DNA of 12,010 bases, from assembly GCA_050955105.1 (NCBI GenBank), contig JBPBQZ010000079.1, forward strand, positions 1-12,010, in the 5' to 3' direction. A model generated the notes under the pieces. The model was given only the letters and a program-made list of their open reading frames with translations, was not told the origin of the DNA and did not search any database. This document shows, piece after piece, positions 7,433 to 12,010 of this stretch. Source of the stretch: JBPBQZ01 sp050955105 (GTDB lineage Bacteria; Pseudomonadota; Gammaproteobacteria; Burkholderiales; Burkholderiaceae). A program made the translations under genes and the position numbers. Position 1 is the stretch's first letter; the number at the start of each line of letters is the position of its first letter.

Positions 7433-8404
7433 ATGCACAGACATCGGCTCACATCAAGGCTGATCCGGGTGAGCACGCCTATAAGCGTGGCCGCGGCCCT
7501 GATGCTGGGCCCGGTTCAGACCTTTGCCGCCGTCGGTGCACCGGCCCTGGGCCCCGAAGTTCTGGAACAAACCAACGATCTGCAGCGCGCGGTATGGGCC
7601 TGTGAAAACGGCGCCAACTTCTTCCTGCAGAAGGCCTGGGCCAGGGGCGTCAGTCCACGCTTCTTCCTCGGCAGCGCCGATCCCAGCGCGCCGCTGGGTG
7701 GCGCGGCGCCGCTGGTCCTCGATGCTTCGCATCGGCTCAGCGGCTACGGCCGTCTGTCGAACGCGCATGGATGGTTCAACGTGCGCTTCGCTTGCGGCCT
7801 GCGCGCCGATTTGCGGCAGCCCTTGTCGTTCCGCTTTGAAACGCTGGCGCCTATCCCGGCGACGGCGCCGCCTTCCGCTTCGGTCAGTGCATCGGCCAAC
7901 CCGCCCGCCGGGACTTCATCTGACGCTTCGGCAAGCGCCGCAGCCAGCGACGCGACCGACCCGGCCGAGCGCAAAGCAGATACCGCCGCCGCGCGGAAGC
8001 GCTGGTATGTCACCACCGGCGACCCAGTGGTCCTGCAACACGGCGTGAAAGAAACCGACGACCGGGATTTCCGCGCACAGTGCACGAAGGGTACGGAGAC
8101 GATGCAGGTCACGCTGAGCAGCACGCTGCCGTCGCTTACGAAAGATGGCTATCTGACGGTCAGCGTCACCGATGGTACGCACACGGGCCTCTATCTGGCG
8201 CGCGCCATGGTCGATGAAAATCTCGGCGTGGCCGTGCCGGTGTTCACTGCGACCAAGCAAGACCCGCTGCTGCGTTGGCTCGCTGCTGCGCATGCCGCCG
8301 GCGACACATTGCACATCAACCTAGGCGGCGAGCTGGCCTTCGACGTGCCATTGCAGGGCAGCTCCACGGCCAGCAAAATCTTCGCGGCCGCTTGCAGTGA
8401 ATGA
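7433..8404 (+). CDS. Secreted protein of unknown function with a low-complexity linker
   Basis: 323 residues from MHRHRLTSRLIRVSTPISVA. The open frame reaches back to 7115, but that stretch runs antisense through the tRNA and its promoter, so the ATG at 7433 is preferred; its ribosome site is weak. A signal peptide is clear (basic start, hydrophobic ISVAAALMLGPV), with cleavage likely after QTFA near residue 32. I do not recognise a family. Two halves are visible. Residues about 33-139 contain AVWACENGANFFLQKAW and GWFNVRFACGL. Residues about 190-323 contain RDFRAQCTKGTE and FAAACSE. Each half holds two cysteines (57/121 and 217/321), consistent with one disulfide per half. They are joined by a roughly 50-residue linker rich in Ala, Ser, Pro and Thr (about 140-189). 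The second half ends in DTLHINLGGELAFDVPLQGS, a beta-rich pattern. A periplasmic or surface role is likely. It is an isolated gene, divergent from the tRNA. Confidence 0.82.
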   Translation: MHRHRLTSRLIRVSTPISVAAALMLGPVQTFAAVGAPALGPEVLEQTNDLQRAVWACENGANFFLQKAWARGVSPRFFLGSADPSAPLGGAAPLVLDASHRLSGYGRLSNAHGWFNVRFACGLRADLRQPLSFRFETLAPIPATAPPSASVSASANPPAGTSSDASASAAASDATDPAERKADTAAARKRWYVTTGDPVVLQHGVKETDDRDFRAQCTKGTETMQVTLSSTLPSLTKDGYLTVSVTDGTHTGLYLARAMVDENLGVAVPVFTATKQDPLLRWLAAAHAAGDTLHINLGGELAFDVPLQGSSTASKIFAAACSE

Positions 8405-8561
8405 CTGCCCGGGCACTCAGGCCGCGAACCGCTTGGCAAATTCCTCATACCCTTAGCAGGAATCGATATTTAGGGCGCTGACGGCTTTCCGTAATATGCA
8501 GGCTCATCGCGACGACGACCGCAAGTGAGGCGTCGGAAAATACGCCGCAGGATGCTGGCAT

Positions 8562-8596
8562 CTTGCATCGGCATTTTGTTTTCGAGCGAATGCAAG
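8562..8596 (+). promoter_or_regulatory. Possible hairpin covering the ribosome-binding site of the dioxygenase gene
   Basis: CTTGCAT (8562-8568) is the exact reverse complement of ATGCAAG (8590-8596), with a 21-base loop between. The right arm overlaps the Shine-Dalgarno AAGGA (8594-8598) of the gene starting at 8604, so pairing would hide part of it. A 7-bp stem with a long loop is only marginally stable, and its arrangement may be chance. Confidence 0.25.
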
Positions 8597-8603
8597 GATT
8601 GCT

Positions 8604-9491
8604 ATGTCCCAATTACCCTCCAAATCTTTGAAGCCGGCGGCGAGCGATTCGCTCGTCGTCAAGCAACTCGAGCTCACCATTGGCGCCGAAGTCAGTGGCG
8701 TGGATTTACGTCAACCACTGACGCTCGAATTGCGTGATGCAATCAAGGCATTGCTGCTGCGGCATCGTGTGCTGTTCTTTCGCGATCAGTTCATTTCTAG
8801 CGAGCAGCAAATCGCCTTGGCACGGCAGTTCGGCAAGATTTATATTCACCCGCTGACCAAACAAGCCGATCGGCGCGTGCCCGCCGAGGAAGATGTGTCG
8901 GCATCGGTCGATTCGCATCGCATTTCGGCAGCCTGGGAACGCAAGCATCAGGCATCGAAAAGTAGCTGGCATGCGGACACCAGCTGGCTGGTGCACCCTG
9001 CCTGGGGATCGCTGCTCCGCGCTATCGATATCCCGCCGGTCGGCGGCGACACGATCTGGGCGAACGGCAATGCGGTGTACGAAAGCTTGCCGGCTGAAAC
9101 CAAAGAGAAGATCGCCGATCTTTATGTCGTGCACGACTTTCAGCGGCAGCTCGGGCGACTGAAGATCGATTATCCGATCGTCGCGCATCGTCTGGTCAAG
9201 CTGCACCCCGAAACCGGCGAGAAGATTCTCTGGATCAACTTCGATCAAAAGCCGTCGATTATCGGCCGGGATCGCGACGCAAGCCAAGATCTGGTCGATG
9301 AGCTCTACAAAGCCTATTTGCAGCCCGAACACCATGTGCGCTTCAAGTGGAGCAACGGCGCGCTGGCCTTCTGGGACAACCGCGCGGGACTTCATTATCC
9401 CGTTACCAACTACGGCGATTATCCCCGCGAGATGGAACGTGTGCTGATCGAGGATTTCGACGCATTTCCCCATTACCACGACCTTCCCTAA
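8604..9491 (+). CDS. TauD/TfdA-family Fe(II)/2-oxoglutarate-dependent dioxygenase
   Basis: 295 residues, a normal length for the family; the start is backed by AAGGA at 8594-8598. The N-terminus has the family opening LTIGAEVSGVDLRQPL, and residues about 50-75 contain HRVLFFRDQFISSEQQIALA, also typical. The iron ligands are visible as SSWHADTSW (His123, Asp125) and the distal histidine in DNRAGLHYPVTNY (His264). Arg279 in MERVLIED lies 15 residues after that histidine, the position of the 2-oxoglutarate-binding arginine in TauD. The enzyme should hydroxylate a small substrate in the cytoplasm, using oxygen and 2-oxoglutarate and releasing succinate and CO2. Family substrates include taurine, 2,4-D and sulfate esters; none can be assigned here. 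The following flavoprotein gene starts 42 bases later, so the two probably form an operon and may act on the same compound. Confidence 0.94.
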   Translation: MSQLPSKSLKPAASDSLVVKQLELTIGAEVSGVDLRQPLTLELRDAIKALLLRHRVLFFRDQFISSEQQIALARQFGKIYIHPLTKQADRRVPAEEDVSASVDSHRISAAWERKHQASKSSWHADTSWLVHPAWGSLLRAIDIPPVGGDTIWANGNAVYESLPAETKEKIADLYVVHDFQRQLGRLKIDYPIVAHRLVKLHPETGEKILWINFDQKPSIIGRDRDASQDLVDELYKAYLQPEHHVRFKWSNGALAFWDNRAGLHYPVTNYGDYPREMERVLIEDFDAFPHYHDLP

Positions 9492-9533
9492 GCGCCATGA
9501 GGACGGCGACGTCCTATAACTGATGGATATGCA

Positions 9534-10700
9534 ATGGATTTTGCTTTTACGCCTCGACAACAAAGCATTTATGACCGGATCGGCGAGTTAGGACGCACGC
9601 GCTTCGCAGCACGTGCCGCCGACTATGACCGCCGCGCAGTCACACCGGTAGAGAACCTGCGCGACTTGTTTGAAGCCGGCGTAACCGGGGCGGCTATATC
9701 GGAAGAGTTCGGTGGTCTGGGCAGCGGGCCCCTGGGAGCCGATCCATTGCTTGCACAGCTGGTCGTCGAGCAAACGGCGCGCTACTGCCTTTCGACCGCG
9801 CATTCCATCCACATCCATTATGTCAATGTGCATCGCTTGGAAGCGGTGGCCACACCGGAACAACGCGCGCGCATTCTGCCGGGTGTAAGCGCGCGAGGCG
9901 ATCTGATCAACGGCACCGCAAGCGAACCGGGTCGCACCGCGCGGGGTTTGTATAACCTCCAGACGACGGCCGAAAAGGTCAGCGGTGGCTGGATTCTCAA
10001 TGGCTACAAAAACTACAGTACCTTGGCCGACGTCGCGAAGTTCAATATCATCGCGGCGGTCGCCAAGGGTAAATCGCTGCCCGAAGGGCATATGACCTTC
10101 CTGGTGCCGCAAGATGCTGAAGGCTTTTCCATCGTGCCGGATACGTGGGATACGCTGGGCATGCGAGCCGCCTATAGTCCCGACCTGAAGCTGACGAACT
10201 GTTTTGTCGCTGACGAAAATGTTTTGGGGGCACCCGGAGAGACGCCGGCAAACCGCTGGCAGGCAAAATCGCATGCGAGCTTCGCGGCCCAATATGTAGG
10301 CGCCAGCGAGGGCATTTTCGATTTCCTGGTGGATTATCTGCCGCAGCGAGGCACCGCCGGGGATGCCTATGCGCAGTTACGGCTCGGCGAGATTCGCGTG
10401 GCGATCGACGCGGCACGCTGGCTGAGTTATCGGGCTGCCTGGCTATGGCAAACGAAGAGTTACGCCGAGGCGGAATTGTTCGCGATGAATGCCAAGCACC
10501 AGGCGCTGGACAGTGCCATCACGGTGATGGACCGCGCCGCGCAGATTGCCGGTTCCAGCGCACTGTCGAATAGCTCTGCCCTGCCCCGTTTGATTCGCGA
10601 TCTGCGTTATCAAACGTTGCACGAAAATTTCGACAAGACGGCTGCCACACTCGGCAAATTCCATCTCGGGCAAACCTACGACGTGACCGCGCGCCTGTAA
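9534..10700 (+). CDS. Acyl-CoA dehydrogenase-like flavoprotein
   Basis: 388 residues, standard for the family. All three parts are present: a helical N-terminal domain (MDFAFTPRQQSIYDRIGELG; ISEEFGGLGSGPLG), a middle beta domain with the FAD/substrate motif NGTASEP (126-132) and GWILNGYKNYSTLADVAKF, and a helical C-terminal domain. The segment RDLRYQTLHENFDKT places Glu364 at the same distance from RD as the catalytic glutamate of medium-chain acyl-CoA dehydrogenase (RDAKIYQIYEGT type). The TLHEN wording also recalls acyl-CoA-dehydrogenase-fold monooxygenases, which carry TLHD there, so oxidation of a non-CoA substrate is possible. The ribosome site is weak; an out-of-frame ATG at 9523 is not used. 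It lies 42 bases after the dioxygenase gene and probably shares its transcript. It ends 18 bases from the convergent lactonase gene without a visible terminator. Confidence 0.92.
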   Translation: MDFAFTPRQQSIYDRIGELGRTRFAARAADYDRRAVTPVENLRDLFEAGVTGAAISEEFGGLGSGPLGADPLLAQLVVEQTARYCLSTAHSIHIHYVNVHRLEAVATPEQRARILPGVSARGDLINGTASEPGRTARGLYNLQTTAEKVSGGWILNGYKNYSTLADVAKFNIIAAVAKGKSLPEGHMTFLVPQDAEGFSIVPDTWDTLGMRAAYSPDLKLTNCFVADENVLGAPGETPANRWQAKSHASFAAQYVGASEGIFDFLVDYLPQRGTAGDAYAQLRLGEIRVAIDAARWLSYRAAWLWQTKSYAEAELFAMNAKHQALDSAITVMDRAAQIAGSSALSNSSALPRLIRDLRYQTLHENFDKTAATLGKFHLGQTYDVTARL

Positions 10701-10718
10701 ATCAAGGCATGCCGCGGC

Positions 10719-11651
10719 TCAGCGGGACGCACGATGTGAATGCGAATACATCGGCTTTCCCGGCACGTCGAGCGTAATGCGACACAGACTCGCACTTTCT
10801 GACTCGGTGATATACAACTCGCGATTATCCGCGCCGCCGAAAGCGAGATTGCTCGATTCGAGCCCTTGCGGCGTACGAATCCGTTGAACCGGCTCGCCGT
10901 TTTGATCGAATACCCAAACCGAACCGAGCCCGGCGTGCGCCACGTAAAGCCGGTCTTGTTGATCCAATGCCAAGCCATCGGGACCAATGCCGCCGGACAA
11001 CTGGATGAACAGGCCTACCTTGGTAACTTGATGCCGAGCATCGAACGCTACGCGCCATATGCCATTGGCACGCGTCACTGCCAGATACAAAACATTTTCC
11101 TGCAGGTTCATCACCAGCCCGTTCGGGCTCGGCACATTGTCCAGCAGACGACTCAACACACCGTCGGCTGAATAGCGGAAGAGACGTCCAGTGGGATCTT
11201 GTAGCCCCGTCGCACCCTGATCGGTGAAATACAAATCGCCGTTTCGCGCGAAAAACAGGTCATTCACGCCTTTCAAATGCTCGCCGCCGAAGTTCACGAG
11301 AAACGGATGAATAACGCGCGCTAGCGGATCCAGGCACATGATGCCGTGCATGTAGTCGGCTACATAAATACGACCATCGGCGTGGATTTTCAGGCCATTG
11401 GGCCAGCCCTGATATTCGACGACGACTTCGAACTCACCGTTGGGCGTGATCTTATATATGCGTCCATTGACACCATCCACGCACCACAGATTGCCGGCGC
11501 GATCGAACGATGGGCCTTCGAGAAAGGAACTGTGCGTCTTGCCTGCCGCGCGCACTCTATTCCAGCTCGACTGCGGGCCGCCGCTCTTCAATGCCTCCGG
11601 CAATGCAGTGAAGACCTCGGCGTTGCGCTGCGGGGGTGCCTGAAAATACAT
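10719..11651 (-). CDS. SMP-30/gluconolactonase/LRE-family hydrolase (lactonase-like beta-propeller)
   Basis: 310 residues from MYFQAPPQRNAEVFTALPEA, preceded on the minus strand by AGAAGGAA (11663-11656), a strong Shine-Dalgarno. The open frame reaches 11699, but the extra 16 residues are arginine-rich and not family-like. Six-bladed beta-propeller features recur: FLEGPSFDRAGNLWCVD with Glu45, GWPNGLKIHADGRIYVAD, GVNDLFFARNGDLYFTD (Asn130), SPNGLVMN (Asn177) and GIGPDGLALDQQDRLYVA (Asp225). Glu45, an Asn and Asp225 match the divalent-metal ligands and catalytic aspartate of SMP-30 and gluconolactonases. No signal peptide is seen, so a cytoplasmic lactonase or esterase opening a sugar-acid or other lactone is likely. 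It is convergent with the acyl-CoA dehydrogenase-like gene, so it has its own promoter. The natural lactone is unknown. Confidence 0.92.
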   Translation of the reverse strand: MYFQAPPQRNAEVFTALPEALKSGGPQSSWNRVRAAGKTHSSFLEGPSFDRAGNLWCVDGVNGRIYKITPNGEFEVVVEYQGWPNGLKIHADGRIYVADYMHGIMCLDPLARVIHPFLVNFGGEHLKGVNDLFFARNGDLYFTDQGATGLQDPTGRLFRYSADGVLSRLLDNVPSPNGLVMNLQENVLYLAVTRANGIWRVAFDARHQVTKVGLFIQLSGGIGPDGLALDQQDRLYVAHAGLGSVWVFDQNGEPVQRIRTPQGLESSNLAFGGADNRELYITESESASLCRITLDVPGKPMYSHSHRASR

Positions 11652-11943
11652 GCGATTCCTTCTAGCGGTGCGCCTCGAGCGCTTGAACCAGCGCGGCACG
11701 CGTCGTCCGCTCTATTGATAGGCACGCCATCAGCGAGCTTCGGAGCGAAGGCCATGATAGAGATTTGAACAACGGCTCGGAAACAACAAATAGAGATTAA
11801 ATAAGGCCAAGAAAATATTTAGCTATCAAATGGCAGCACCTTATTATCGACGTCGATTACGGTTTTCTTACATGTCCGACGTGACCGATGGAAGAAGCCT
11901 TTTCAGTACTCCATTGTTCTGTTTTCTCGATCGGACCCGCATC
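11652..11943. other. AT-rich intergenic region between divergent genes
   Basis: About 292 bases between the lactonase-like gene (minus) and the next gene (plus). Its centre, about 11765-11850, is clearly AT-richer than the flanking genes and should hold the promoters of both. I see no convincing consensus promoter, no tRNA and no coding pattern. The one distinct element is the palindrome at 11846-11857. Confidence 0.5.
11846..11857. promoter_or_regulatory. 12-bp perfect palindrome, possible operator
   Basis: ATCGACGTCGAT is self-complementary without mismatch and sits in the AT-rich intergenic region, about 87 bases before the start at 11944 and 195 bases before the divergent lactonase-like gene. 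It has the size and symmetry of a dimeric repressor site, but no regulator is assigned and no second copy was seen. Confidence 0.35.
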
Positions 11944-12010
11944 ATGAAAAATATAAGATCCGCGCTGCTTGCCGGCGTCGCCCTTATTGCGTTTTACGCA
12001 TCGTCAACCT
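11944..12010 (+). CDS. Start of a probable exported protein (partial, runs off the window)
   Basis: An ATG at 11944 opens 22 codons to the window edge: MKNIRSALLAGVALIAFYAS followed by ST. A short basic start (K2, R5) followed by a hydrophobic stretch is a typical Gram-negative signal peptide. The upstream AT-rich intergenic region is consistent with a promoter, though the ribosome site just before the ATG is poor. Product unknown. Confidence 0.6.
   Translation, partial: MKNIRSALLAGVALIAFYASST

Noticed and set aside
8406..8415. 10-bp palindrome TGCCCGGGCA just after the secreted-protein gene.
   Set aside because: GC-rich, short, without a loop or T-run; expected by chance in sequence of this composition.
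8706..9563. Long minus-strand frame (285 codons) inside the dioxygenase gene.
   Set aside because: Antisense shadow: no motif or signal, and the plus-strand gene has all its catalytic residues.

Overview
This window looks like a chromosomal piece of a moderately GC-rich proteobacterium, most likely betaproteobacterial (Burkholderiales-like). That placement is an inference: it rests on the codon style, the Gram-negative export signals, two periplasmic binding proteins of the branched-chain amino acid type, and a Leu tRNA with encoded CCA. No marker in the window fixes the genus.

Left part (1-7020): an AraC-type regulator (minus) is divergent from a plus-strand unit of two paralogous amidohydrolases of the N-acyl-D-amino-acid deacylase superfamily followed by a periplasmic ABC-transport binding protein. 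A second, different binding protein (minus, cut by the left edge) lies downstream of the regulator. Between regulator and binding protein sits a short decayed remnant of a Baeyer-Villiger monooxygenase. The simplest reading is a regulated uptake-and-hydrolysis module for an unknown N-acyl, amide or cyclic amide compound. Neither binding protein has permease or ATPase genes in view, and both amidohydrolases lack part of the metal site expected for a classical D-aminoacylase.

Middle (7021-7432): a minus-strand tRNA-Leu(CAG) with a near-perfect sigma-70 promoter and a strong intrinsic terminator, plus an imperfect nested hairpin of unknown role after the binding protein gene.

Right part (7433-12010): an unrecognised secreted protein with two cysteine-paired halves joined by an Ala/Ser/Pro linker; a probable two-gene unit of a TauD/TfdA-type 2-oxoglutarate dioxygenase and an acyl-CoA-dehydrogenase-like flavoprotein; a convergent SMP-30/gluconolactonase-like enzyme; an AT-rich intergenic region with a 12-bp palindrome; and the first 22 codons of a probable exported protein running off the right edge. 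The window contains no mobile element, CRISPR array or phage gene that I can support.
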